Assembly: GCA_003820375.1 (NCBI GenBank)
Contig: RPQH01000048.1
Span: 1 to 33,517 of the forward strand
Source: Ignavibacteriota bacterium
GTDB taxonomy: Bacteria; Bacteroidota; Ignavibacteria; Tepidaquicellales; OLB5
Length of the DNA: 33,517 nt
Direction: 5' to 3'
Part shown: positions 7,835-15,234 of the stretch, piece after piece
Position numbering within the stretch: position 1 is the stretch's first letter
How the letters are laid out: each line of letters opens with the position of its first letter
The notes under the pieces: generated by a model
What the model was told of the DNA's origin: nothing
Seen by the model: only the letters and a program-made list of their open reading frames with translations
The model's database searches: none
Made by a program: the position numbers and the translations under genes

Positions 7835-8689
7835 TCACTCATTTACAAATTTCGAGAGATTTATTACTTTACTCGAAAGCCCGATTGAGCCAATACCCAT
7901 CTCCTGGTTTGACTGTACAACCGTACCGAGTATCAGGTTGCTTTCTGCACCTGCTGTATTCAGCTTTTTATAATTAACAACCCAGAGGTCCTCAGGGAAT
8001 CCTAACAGGTTCTGAATGTAATCCGGTAAATGCAATGTTCCGGCTGCAGGTATAAGGAACATATTTATTGTTTTACTTGAACCGGAATTAAAGAATACAC
8101 TTCCGTTAATAAAGCTTGTATCAGGTATAAAGCTCTGGTCAAACTTGATTACAGGACTGATTGAATTTGCATAACCCAGTGAAACATCACTGTTTACAAG
8201 GGATGATACCGGTGTATTTATACTCACATTTGCCTGTGTTACCAGAGACAATGCTCCCGTTATCATATTCCGGGCTGATGTATCCGGTATTAATGTAAGC
8301 AATGCATTAACATCAAAAGCTGCTGTTAACTCAATACAATCTGTTGCTCCCGGAACGGGATTAGGTGTATAAATGCGTAATGAAGAATCTGACGGAACAC
8401 GGTAAACATAAAGCCATGCTCCCACAGAATCCAGTGAAGTTGCTACACTTAAGGCGGATATGTCTGTTTTTCCGTTTGTCTTAACATTTTTTCCCATAAT
8501 CAGAACAAGCTTTGTATTTGAACCGTATTTATTCACTGCCTGTGAATTAGCCGATTCAAGCCTGTCTTTTGCTGCGACTTCATTTACAAATATCTGTGTT
8601 ATAACGTTTTCCGAACCGCACGAACTGAACTTAAATACCAATGCAGTAACAAATAACAAAAATATCGTTAAAAATAAGTACCTTTTCAT
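7835..8689 (-). CDS. Predicted lipoprotein of unknown function
   Basis: This 284-aa protein starts with a basic and hydrophobic signal sequence (MKRYLFLTIFLLFVTALVF) ending in KFSSC, a plausible lipobox with Cys24 as the lipidated residue, so it is probably anchored in a membrane facing the periplasm or surface. The remainder is rich in Ser, Thr, Asn and Val with alternating polar/hydrophobic stretches consistent with beta structure; I recognise no known domain. An AAGGAA ribosome-binding sequence stands about 9 nt before the ATG. It is separated from the YDRxG protein downstream by about 100 nt, and the 266 nt upstream contain no gene. Confidence 0.75.
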   Translation of the reverse strand: MKRYLFLTIFLLFVTALVFKFSSCGSENVITQIFVNEVAAKDRLESANSQAVNKYGSNTKLVLIMGKNVKTNGKTDISALSVATSLDSVGAWLYVYRVPSDSSLRIYTPNPVPGATDCIELTAAFDVNALLTLIPDTSARNMITGALSLVTQANVSINTPVSSLVNSDVSLGYANSISPVIKFDQSFIPDTSFINGSVFFNSGSSKTINMFLIPAAGTLHLPDYIQNLLGFPEDLWVVNYKKLNTAGAESNLILGTVVQSNQEMGIGSIGLSSKVINLSKFVNE

Positions 8690-8955
8690 GATTTTTCCTT
8701 TCGTAATATTTATAATTCTTATATCAATACATTAACAATATTGTTTCAAAGAATAAAATATATATTTTACAAAAAAAGTTTTGATTGATAATGTTTATTA
8801 AATTTAATTTCTAAATTACTTACAAAACTTTTATAAACAATGTATTTATAATGGTTTAAAATCGGTGAAGGACGGTGATTTATATATCTGTCAGCAAAAA
8901 ATACATAGAGATTCTTTGAGTATATACGCTATTAAACTGATAAATTAAACTGTTC

Positions 8956-9984
8956 CTAATTGTTTATTGCTTCCCTTCCATATATCCTGTCAATCACCTC
9001 AGCAGTGATAATAAATTCGTTCGCACCTGAATCAAATCCTTCTCCGCATGAAATCCTCTTAGCCCAATCAACAACAGCCATACCGCTCCAATCATCATAA
9101 TCTGAAAAAATGATTTCCTTATGTGTACCATTATAAAGCACTGTGCTGAAATCATAAAAAGAGCCGTTCACATTTTTCATAGAAACTCTTCCTGTAGTTC
9201 CGGTAAATGTTGCTTCTATTACTGCATCCTGCCCTATTGATGAATTCCATGAACATGACAGGTTTACGGAAACATCATTAATCAGGTCAATACTTACCGC
9301 CGCATAATCTTCAATGCCTTCGTTAGGTTTTAATAACCTTCCAAAGGAATATAATCTTGATGTAACATTTTTTGCATAAGGAAAATCCAATGCATACAAA
9401 GCGAGGTCAATTAAATGCATACCAAGATGGACAACACATCCGCCGCCGGAAAGAATCACGTCATAGAACCAGGGTTTTTCCGGACCGTATGCATTATAAA
9501 ATACAAGGTCCACTGAATACACATCTCCGATTTCATCTGCTTTAAGAACATCAAGCACTTTTTGAAAAGCTTTGGAATACCTTAAGGAAAAATCAACACC
9601 GAGCAGCTTGTTTGCTTTGCACGAAGCATCAACAACAGAAATAACTTCATCAGCAGTTCTTCCGACCGGCTTATGACAAAAAACGGCATAATCTTTTTCA
9701 AAAGCGGCAATGGCCTGTTGAGCATGCAGTGCACTTGGTGTTGCAATTACAACGCCGTCAATGCCGGGAAATGAATAGACCGAATCGGAACTATAAGATA
9801 GTGTTGCTTCAGGAATAATCTTTTTTGCTTTGCTCAGGCAATCATCAGACGGGTCAGATATAAATAAAATATTGGCAATTTTAGATTTTTGTAATGCTTC
9901 CAGCCGGTTTCTGCCGAATTCTCCAACTCCCAGGAAACCGAGGTTCGGGCGGATTATTTTTGTTGATTTAGTTTTTACTGGCAT
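8956..9984 (-). CDS. Gfo/Idh/MocA family NAD(P)-dependent oxidoreductase
   Basis: This 342-aa cytosolic oxidoreductase has an N-terminal Rossmann fold with a G-V-G-E-F-G dinucleotide loop at about residues 19-24, then VVIATPSALHA and the HKPVGRTADE segment (family consensus EKP; here His replaces Glu, with the catalytic-loop Lys kept). The C-terminal GFO/IDH/MocA domain has GGGCVVHLGMHLIDLALY, in which the conserved histidine region is intact. Members oxidise or reduce sugars, inositols or aminosugars; substrate cannot be predicted. It stands alone, not in an evident sugar operon. The ATG at 9984 precedes the first strand by 14 residues. Confidence 0.92.
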   Translation of the reverse strand: MPVKTKSTKIIRPNLGFLGVGEFGRNRLEALQKSKIANILFISDPSDDCLSKAKKIIPEATLSYSSDSVYSFPGIDGVVIATPSALHAQQAIAAFEKDYAVFCHKPVGRTADEVISVVDASCKANKLLGVDFSLRYSKAFQKVLDVLKADEIGDVYSVDLVFYNAYGPEKPWFYDVILSGGGCVVHLGMHLIDLALYALDFPYAKNVTSRLYSFGRLLKPNEGIEDYAAVSIDLINDVSVNLSCSWNSSIGQDAVIEATFTGTTGRVSMKNVNGSFYDFSTVLYNGTHKEIIFSDYDDWSGMAVVDWAKRISCGEGFDSGANEFIITAEVIDRIYGREAINN

Positions 9985-10017
9985 TTTGCCGTTTTTTAAA
10001 CAAATTGTGAGATATAT

Positions 10018-10056
10018 TGTAAATTCAGAAACTTACAAAAAAGTTCTGAATTTACA
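10018..10056. repeat. Imperfect inverted repeat upstream of the oxidoreductase
   Basis: TGTAAATTCAGA (10018-10029) pairs with TCTGAATTTACA (10045-10056). The stem extends by ACTT/AAGT after a one-base bulge, leaving a 6-nt loop. It lies 34 nt upstream of the oxidoreductase start and could be an operator or the end of a lost transcript. Confidence 0.5.
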
Positions 10057-10337
10057 GACCCCCCAATTTTTTTCAAAATTGTTTTTTTTACTCTCCAATT
10101 CCACCCTACCGGCGAACACTATTTAAATTTATCTTGCGACCTGATAAACATGATTTCGATTTTGACAAAGAACGACAATGTGAAATAAGGTGATAAAAAA
10201 CCATCACCTATATAAAATTAATATTGGAATTTGCACTTGTCAAGTTTTTGCTCAAATTAGTTTAGAGTGAATAGAATAATTCATCAAATTCATCAGATTT
10301 TACAAATTTATCAGATTTGAAGAGTAAACAGGTTAGG

Positions 10338-10380
10338 ATTCCCTTCTTGAGAGGGGAGGGAGCGAAGCGGAAGGGGTGTG
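10338..10380. repeat. Interspersed-type GC-richer sequence
   Basis: A short C- and G-run sequence containing CCCTTCTTGAGAGGGG and AGCGAAGCGG stands out from its AT-rich surroundings. It is of the kind repeated between genes in many Bacteroidota-Chlorobiota genomes. Only one copy is present in the window, so the repeat status rests on general familiarity, not on a second copy seen here. Confidence 0.35.
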
Positions 10381-10595
10381 TTTTTAATGAGCAGGATATA
10401 CTTCAAGCATTACTTTAACTCTAAAATTATAGCGACAGTAATTTACTCAATCATTAAAAAAACCCGCGGGCAGGAGTGGTTTTTGGAAAACCTCATTTCC
10501 TGCACATAATCGCTATATTTGAGGTGATTTTTGACACTTTGGTCAGGAGTTATCTGCTTATATTGCAATGAGTTACAGCCATTTTTCGAAAACTC

Positions 10596-10683
10596 CTGCC
10601 CAAAACCTGCCCGTAAACTGCCCGTAAAGTGCCCACTGAGTGCCCATAAAGTGCCCGCTGAGTGACCGCTGGATGACCGCTGG
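10596..10683. repeat. Array of eight 11-bp units (GTGCCCGCTGA-like)
   Basis: Eight consecutive 11-bp units start at 10596, 10607, 10618, 10629, 10640, 10651, 10662 and 10673. Each begins with (C/G/A)TGCCC or (G/A)TGACC, and the last four bases alternate between types such as GTAAA and GCTGA. The period is about one helical turn, placing each conserved TGCCC on the same DNA face. A minus-strand open frame runs across it but has only a TTG start. Confidence 0.85.
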
Positions 10684-10766
10684 TTTTTTTTACCTACGCA
10701 AAGCCGACTGCCGAGGCAATCAGGCAAAGACCGCAAAGATGGTTTGAAGTAGAACGCTCATCCGAT

Positions 10767-10940
10767 GACTACCGTAATTAATATGAATATTTTTTGCTCC
10801 ACCGGATACAGCATGAAACACAGGTTATCGGATGAGTACCTGAGATGGATGAGAGATTCTCCGTTTATGCACTCGTCCGACGACCTGTGCTATTTCTAAT
10901 CGTCCGGTATAAATAAATTATCAATCTTTCACAGGTAGTC
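10767..10940 (+). ncRNA. Candidate IS110 bridge (guide) RNA
   Basis: Upstream of the transposase the sequence folds into three nested stems. The outer stem is GACTACC (10767-10773) with GGTAGTC (10934-10940); the middle is ACCGGA (10801-10806) with TCCGGT (10903-10908); the inner spans 19 positions, 10819-10837 with 10871-10889. In the inner stem 16 pairs are Watson-Crick, two are U-G wobbles and one (10827/10881) is a mismatch. The wobbles pair only if the plus strand is the RNA, matching transposase direction. Between middle and inner stems lies an internal loop of 12 and 13 nt, the arrangement in which bridge RNAs expose their DNA-binding guides; a larger loop lies between outer and middle stems. 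Known IS110-group bridge RNAs occupy this position and have similar length. Guide assignments are not attempted here. Confidence 0.5.
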
Positions 10941-10980
10941 GGTAAATTAGAAAAAAGGGTCTCACTTTCTTTAAGGTGTA

Positions 10981-11002
10981 TAAATACTTTAAAAAGTATT
11001 TA
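10981..11002. promoter_or_regulatory. Palindrome just upstream of the transposase
   Basis: TAAATACTTT (10981-10990) and AAAGTATTTA (10993-11002) form a perfect 10-bp palindrome with a 2-nt centre, between the candidate RNA and the transposase ATG. The tiny centre suits a dimeric DNA-binding protein better than an RNA hairpin. Confidence 0.4.
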
Positions 11003-11035
11003 AATTTGACATCTCAAAAAGAAAGGAAACCCCAA

Positions 11036-12091
11036 ATGGTCAAAACAAAATTAAACAGAACACAAATAAGTAACAATGATTATTTAAAAGAATTAGACAC
11101 ATACGATAATTACATAGCAGTAGACTGGTCACAGGTAAACATGGCAATAGCAAGAATGACAAAGAACTCAAAACAGACAAAGGTAATAGATGTACCATGC
11201 AATATTGATGATCTGAAAGCATATTTAAAGAATTTACCAGGTAAAAAGATATTGACAATAGAAGAGACAAGTACATCACATTGGTTATATGTAGAGCTGA
11301 AGGAATATACAGACCGGATAGTAATATGTGATCCATACCGAAACCGGTTATTAAGCGAAGGACCGAAGAATGATAAAATAGATGCAGATAAACTATGTAA
11401 ATTATTAAGAAACGGATTATTAAAAGAAGTATATCATTCATCAGATAATATTTATGAATTAAGGAAGCTAATGAGCGCTTATGATGATTTGGTAAAGGCA
11501 GGAGTCAGGCTTCAGAACCAGAAATCTGCAATTTATAGGTCTGAAGGTAAAAGTTACAAAAAGGAAGAAGAAATAAACAATGGAACGACCAGCTTTATAT
11601 TGGAGCGCATAAACGAAGGTATAGAAGATTATCAATTGAAAAAGAATGAATTTGAGAAATTTATAAAGAGAGTTAATAAAAAAGAAGATCTGATAAAGAA
11701 ACAAATGACTATACCTGGCATAGGCGATATAGGAGCAATAAAAGTAGTATCAACAGTAATAGATGGTCGTAGATTTAGAAATTCAGGTAAATATTTAAGT
11801 TATTGCGGCTTAGTCAAGCATAAAAAGATGAGCGGTAATAGAAATTATGGTAATAAAAATCCAAGATACTCAAGGAAACAAAAATCAGTATATAAGACAG
11901 CAGCTATTGCAGCAATAGGTGGTAATAACCCATTAAACGATTATTATGAATATTTAATAACAACCAAGGGTTTAGCAGAAGATAAAGCAAGGCATCAAAT
12001 ATCACGCTATATAGCAAGAATTAGTTATAGCATGTTAAAGAATGGCGAGAAATACGATCCATACAGATGGAGGAAGCATAAGACAACTTAA
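11036..12091 (+). CDS. IS110-family transposase (DEDD recombinase)
   Basis: This 351-aa recombinase has the RuvC-like DEDD domain of IS110 in its N-terminal half: Asp30 in YIAVDWSQ, Glu76/77 in LTIEETSTSHW and the acidic pair in NDKIDADKL (Asp113, Asp116). A helical linker follows at about 130-225. The Transposase_20 domain has IPGIGDIGAIKVVS, FRNSGKYLSYCGLV and KMSGNRNYGN, where Ser266 is a candidate catalytic serine, then KTAAIAAIGG. Length and both domains are complete, so it may be active. The ATG at 11036 follows AAGGAAA; the frame can be extended only to a GTG at 10976, across the palindrome, adding a weak 20 residues. The family cuts and joins DNA with an element-encoded bridge RNA that pairs with donor and target. 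Confidence 0.95.
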   Translation: MVKTKLNRTQISNNDYLKELDTYDNYIAVDWSQVNMAIARMTKNSKQTKVIDVPCNIDDLKAYLKNLPGKKILTIEETSTSHWLYVELKEYTDRIVICDPYRNRLLSEGPKNDKIDADKLCKLLRNGLLKEVYHSSDNIYELRKLMSAYDDLVKAGVRLQNQKSAIYRSEGKSYKKEEEINNGTTSFILERINEGIEDYQLKKNEFEKFIKRVNKKEDLIKKQMTIPGIGDIGAIKVVSTVIDGRRFRNSGKYLSYCGLVKHKKMSGNRNYGNKNPRYSRKQKSVYKTAAIAAIGGNNPLNDYYEYLITTKGLAEDKARHQISRYIARISYSMLKNGEKYDPYRWRKHKTT

Positions 12092-12215
12092 ATCCTAAGA
12101 GTTAATAAATATTAAGGGTAATATATAGGCAGCATAGAGTTTTTATCAAAAAATAAAAAGATGTTCTTTAAAACTAATAAAGTATGGGAGATAGAGTTCA
12201 AGTCCTATGATACAG

Positions 12216-12247
12216 CAATTTTTATTTCGAGTCAGCGATAAAAATTG
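12216..12247 (+). other. Perfect 10-bp hairpin downstream of the transposase
   Basis: CAATTTTTAT (12216-12225) and ATAAAAATTG (12238-12247) pair perfectly around the 12-nt loop TTCGAGTCAGCG, the only GC-rich patch nearby. The right arm overlaps the 16-bp palindrome at 12243-12258, so two hairpins compete. In IS1111-type relatives the guide RNA lies on this side of the transposase, making this an alternative guide-RNA region. Confidence 0.4.
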
Positions 12248-12482
12248 ACATGTCAATTAGTCGGTTAACCACTCCTAATTTATACTTGAATTTACCGTAA
12301 CCCAGTTCTCTAAGTTAATCATTAGAGACAGAGAGTTCAAATAGACGTATAGTAAAATAAATACTAATAAAATTACCGATAAAATAACGAGCAAAGAATA
12401 GTTAAAGTTGAACATCAATTTTCAAACGCCATTAAAAGAAAACAGAATATGATTTTATGCAGCTTAAAGGAAGTTCGCCCAA

Positions 12483-12626
12483 ATGCAAAGAAACAAAAAT
12501 TTAAACTTTTTGTTTAGGGTATTCTATTTTCTATTGACATTTTTTTCTATAGACATAGGACGAGTATCTTCTCAATATAAAAATCTCTTGATAAAATTAA
12601 TTCATGATTACTTATCACAATCTTAA
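12483..12626 (+). CDS. Possible small ORF with signal-peptide-like start
   Basis: A 47-codon frame begins MQRNKNLNFLFRVFYFLLT and continues to SIDIGRVSSQYKNLL before its stop. The hydrophobic N-terminus and SSQ-like cleavage region resemble the start of a secreted protein, and AAAGGAAG lies about 11 nt upstream of the ATG. It may be the severed N-terminus of a larger gene near the end of the insertion sequence, or a chance frame in AT-rich DNA. Confidence 0.2.
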   Translation: MQRNKNLNFLFRVFYFLLTFFSIDIGRVSSQYKNLLIKLIHDYLSQS

Positions 12627-12705
12627 TGAGGGACATTGCTCCGCAGGACTTTGAAGCAATACGAAGAATCTCTTAGCCTTTGTTGTTTACCATCACCAAA
12701 AGCAA

Positions 12706-12729
12706 AAGGCAGGTCACATGACCTGCCTT
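12706..12729 (-). terminator. Intrinsic terminator after iorB
   Basis: AAGGCAGGTCA (12706-12716) and TGACCTGCCTT (12719-12729) form an 11-bp perfect inverted repeat (4-nt loop if the last pair stays open), followed on the minus strand by TTTTGCTTTTGG. It lies 28 nt after the iorB stop. Confidence 0.75.
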
Positions 12730-12756
12730 AAAATTTAATAGCTTTGTAAAAATGGA

Positions 12757-13344
12757 CTAGGCAACCACTTCCCTATCAGCAAATTCTTTTCCGGCGTGAA
12801 GTGCTTTTAAGTTTGTTTCAATTACATTATCACCTTTGCTCCTGAAAATTGTTCTGATGGCATTTTCAAGCTTTAATATATCAATATCAAGGAACGGTGT
12901 AGCCGCACCAAGGATAACTATATTTGCAGACCTCGGTGATTTTAATTCATGTGCCATTTCATCCGCATCAAGTGCAACATGATGATGGAGCTTTTTTATT
13001 TCACTCATCAATGCTTCATAATCGGGATAGTTTGGAATATTGATGAACGGTTTGGTATTGGTAATTACCCATCCTTCAGGTGAAAGGTTCGGCAGGTATC
13101 TTAATGCCTCCATCGGTTCAACGGAAATTATCATATCCGCTTTACCGAATGGAATAAGGTCAGATGCAATTTCCTTATCCGAAATCCTGAGATGCGATGA
13201 CACTTCACCGCCGCGTTGGCTCATGCCATGTACTTCTGATTGCTTTAAATGCAGACCTGCTTCAATAGCTGCAAAACCAATTGCTGCGGCTATAGTAATA
13301 ATACCCTGTCCGCCTACTCCGGCTAAAATTATATCTTTTTTCAT
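12757..13344 (-). CDS. iorB: Indolepyruvate:ferredoxin oxidoreductase, beta subunit
   Basis: This 195-aa gamma-type 2-oxoacid oxidoreductase subunit has the N-terminal DIILAGVGGQGIITIA loop, then QSEVHGMSQRGGEVSSHLRI, which is diagnostic for IorB. With IorA it oxidatively decarboxylates aryl pyruvates (indolepyruvate, phenylpyruvate and relatives) to aryl-acetyl-CoA and reduces ferredoxin, in aromatic amino acid fermentation or, in reverse, synthesis. The length is normal. Its ATG overlaps the iorA stop by 4 nt (ATGA), implying translational coupling, and a terminator follows. Confidence 0.95.
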   Translation of the reverse strand: MKKDIILAGVGGQGIITIAAAIGFAAIEAGLHLKQSEVHGMSQRGGEVSSHLRISDKEIASDLIPFGKADMIISVEPMEALRYLPNLSPEGWVITNTKPFINIPNYPDYEALMSEIKKLHHHVALDADEMAHELKSPRSANIVILGAATPFLDIDILKLENAIRTIFRSKGDNVIETNLKALHAGKEFADREVVA

Positions 13345-14951
13345 ACTGCTTTACTTTTTGATTTTTCGCGAACTTTCTTTTTTTGTGTCTCTATGCATTC
13401 ACGTCTTGGTATTATCACCGATACACCCATATAAGCAACTTCTTCCTGTATTATTTTTTTATTTTCTTCGTGGTGTTTCTTCAGCGGGTTAATAACATGG
13501 ATATGCTCCGGTGCAACTCCCACTCCCCTGCAGATATCTTCAATCTTTCCAGTTGCTGCTGATTTCTGCCCGCCTGTCATGGCAGTTGTAGCATTATCAA
13601 GTATAAATATTGTTATGGGTGATTTATCATTTACAGCATCAAGAAGTCCTGTAATACCCGAATGCGTAAAAGTGGAATCCCCTATCACAGCAATTGCAGG
13701 AATAAGCCCTGCATCGGCAGCACCTTTTGCCATTGTTATTGAGGCACCCATATCAACACATGAGTTAATTGTCTCATACGGCGGAAGCGCACTCAAAGTG
13801 TAACATCCGATATCTGAAAAAACCCTTCCGTTCGAGTACTGCGGTATCACATCATTTAATGCAAGCACCGAATCGATATGCGGGCAGCCTGCGCAAAGTG
13901 AAGGCGGTCTTGTCGTAACAATTGATGGAACAGGATTACCTGTAGTATCTTTTAATCCCATCGATACGGCAACAATATTCGGGTTAAGCTCACCTGCTCT
14001 TGGAACAGTGCCGTCAAACCTGCCTTTTACCTTTAATCCGTACCCTAGAAATCCTTTTAACATTTCTTCAATTAAAGGATAGCCTTCTTCGATTACCAGA
14101 ATTTCTTCGCATTCTTTAGCAAGGCGTTCAACATGGTTTTTAGGCAATGGATACTGGCAAATCTTCAGAACAGGATGCAGCATTTTACCGTCAGGATAAT
14201 TTTCCATCAGGTAGTTATATGCAATACCGCTGGCTAATATGCCGAGTGATTTATCTTCACCGTCAAAATATTGGTTGAAGCATGATTCATTTGATTCCCT
14301 GTCAAAATTCTGCTGGTTATCAAGAAGTATTTTATAGCGTTTGCGTGCAATAGCGGGAAGCAGGACAAATTGTCTCAGGTCTTTTGGTAAAGAGCCGTTA
14401 TTCTGTTCCCTGAAGTTTTTCCTGTTAACACCTGCGCGTGAATGTGCAAGGCGTGTAGTAATTCTTAAAAGTACAGGCACCTTGTATTTTTCGGAAATAT
14501 CAAAACCATAGTGCACCATATCATAAGCTTCCTGCTGGTTTGCCGGTTCAAGAATAGGAATCATGGCAAACTTCCCGAAGAACCTGGAGTCCTGCTCATT
14601 TTGTGATGAGTGCATCGAAGGGTCATCGGCAGAAACAACAATCAATCCTCCGTTAGTACCGGTGATTGAAGAATTAATAAAAGGGTCAGCAGCAACATTC
14701 AAGCCGACATGCTTCATACATACCATTGCTCTTTTTCCTGCATATGACATGCCGAGTGCTGCTTCCATTGCGGTCTTTTCATTAACAGACCATGAAGAAC
14801 GGATATTTTTTGCTCTGGCTTCTTTTGACCGCTGAACGTATTCGGTTATTTCGGTTGAGGGTGTGCCCGGGTACGCATATATTCCTGATAAACCTGCATC
14901 TATGGCACCCTGGGCTATGGCTTCATCTCCCAGTAGTAATAACTTATTCAT
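13341..14951 (-). CDS. iorA: Indolepyruvate:ferredoxin oxidoreductase, alpha subunit (no C-terminal ferredoxin domain)
   Basis: This 536-aa thiamine-diphosphate subunit has an N-terminal pyrimidine-binding domain (GDEAIAQGAIDAG, YAYPGTPSTEI), the central segment with SADDPSMHSSQNEQDSR, and the C-terminal TPP domain with SLCAGCPHIDSVLALND, AVIGDSTFTHSGITGLLDA and NATTAMTGGQ. Many IorA proteins continue for about 60-100 residues with two [4Fe-4S] clusters (CxxCxxCxxxCP repeats); here the chain stops after VIIPRRECIETQKKKVREKSKSKAV and has no such motif. Electrons would then have to leave through another protein, unless this is a shorter natural variant. I chose ATG 14951; the frame extends only to a TTG at 14975. 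It overlaps iorB by 4 nt. Confidence 0.95.
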   Translation of the reverse strand: MNKLLLLGDEAIAQGAIDAGLSGIYAYPGTPSTEITEYVQRSKEARAKNIRSSWSVNEKTAMEAALGMSYAGKRAMVCMKHVGLNVAADPFINSSITGTNGGLIVVSADDPSMHSSQNEQDSRFFGKFAMIPILEPANQQEAYDMVHYGFDISEKYKVPVLLRITTRLAHSRAGVNRKNFREQNNGSLPKDLRQFVLLPAIARKRYKILLDNQQNFDRESNESCFNQYFDGEDKSLGILASGIAYNYLMENYPDGKMLHPVLKICQYPLPKNHVERLAKECEEILVIEEGYPLIEEMLKGFLGYGLKVKGRFDGTVPRAGELNPNIVAVSMGLKDTTGNPVPSIVTTRPPSLCAGCPHIDSVLALNDVIPQYSNGRVFSDIGCYTLSALPPYETINSCVDMGASITMAKGAADAGLIPAIAVIGDSTFTHSGITGLLDAVNDKSPITIFILDNATTAMTGGQKSAATGKIEDICRGVGVAPEHIHVINPLKKHHEENKKIIQEEVAYMGVSVIIPRRECIETQKKKVREKSKSKAV

Positions 14952-15234
14952 CGTGTTGGAGTAATGTTTTATCAATAAAATTATTTTTATTGAACTTCAC
15001 AAATTTAAGCAAAAAAGATGGGATTTTTGAGAGAGAAATAAGGGTTTATTTTTTAGGCATATGTTAATGCAAGTTGATTCATAATTATTAATTTAATAGA
15101 TGTTTACGTAAAGATATGCCGAACTTTTTAGGCTTTTTAAAGATTTTCATTTAAGTAGTTTTAGGTCAAATTTTTTGGTCTGTAGTTTTACAATCACATT
15201 TTTTAACTTCCAAAAATAAACATTTTTAATACCA

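Larger units (their letters stand above)
9985..10756. other. Gene-free, repeat-rich interval before the IS110 element
   Basis: No credible gene is visible here. It contains an imperfect 16-bp inverted repeat (10018-10056), a small AGGTGAT/ATCACCT hairpin (10188-10209), low-complexity CATCAAATT/CATCAGATT sequence (10281-10320), a GC-richer interspersed-type sequence (10338-10380) and an array of eight 11-bp units (10596-10683). The density of unrelated repeats suggests a tolerant insertion site. Confidence 0.6.
10757..12565 (+). mobile_element. IS110-family insertion sequence (boundaries tentative)
   Basis: The element is supported by the IS110-type transposase (11036-12091) flanked by long structured non-coding DNA. 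The family lacks classical terminal inverted repeats and target duplications, so the ends cannot be read directly. I propose approximate ends from two short matches to the upstream candidate RNA: CTCATCCGAT (10757-10766) is the exact reverse complement of 10827-10836, and GGACGAGT (12558-12565) is the exact reverse complement of 10871-10878. If the right end is nearer to the transposase, the downstream non-coding stretch is host DNA. It lies between an oxidoreductase gene and iorB, apparently without breaking either. Confidence 0.5.
12092..12705. other. Structured gene-poor DNA after the transposase
   Basis: This stretch has no confident gene. Its first half has several potential stems: 12194-12203 with 12284-12293 (with two G-U pairs), CAATTTTTAT/ATAAAAATTG (12216-12225/12238-12247) with a 12-nt loop, the 16-bp palindrome AATTGACATGTCAATT (12243-12258) and TCTCTAA/TTAGAGA (12307-12313/12322-12328). 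TAGTCGGT at 12258-12265 repeats the 8 bases at 10936-10943 in the upstream candidate RNA. A weak 47-codon frame lies at 12483-12626 and a host-type repeat with ATTGCT/AGCAAT hairpin at 12635-12660. Part of it should be the 3' end of the insertion sequence. Confidence 0.5.

Noticed and set aside
10443..10736. 97-codon minus-strand open frame
   Set aside because: It has only a TTG start, and its first half is the translation of the 11-bp repeat array, which is not a multiple of 3. No domain or ribosome-binding site is seen.
12190..12210. tRNA T-arm-like GAGTTCAAGTCC
   Set aside because: No acceptor, D or anticodon arms can be built around it. The bases instead pair with 12284-12293.
12243..12258. 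TTGACATGTCAA as another activator site
   Set aside because: The half-sites have no 4-bp spacer and there is no TGGCAT-N5-TTG promoter nearby. It overlaps a hairpin in the insertion-sequence flank.
14952..14975. Longer iorA start
   Set aside because: It relies on a TTG codon. The ATG at 14951 is directly before the conserved LLLLGDEAIAQGA segment.
15053..15072. Sigma54 promoter upstream of the giant kinase (AGGCAT...TGCA)
   Set aside because: The distance between GG and GC is 11 instead of 10, and no TGACA-N4-TGTCA site precedes it.
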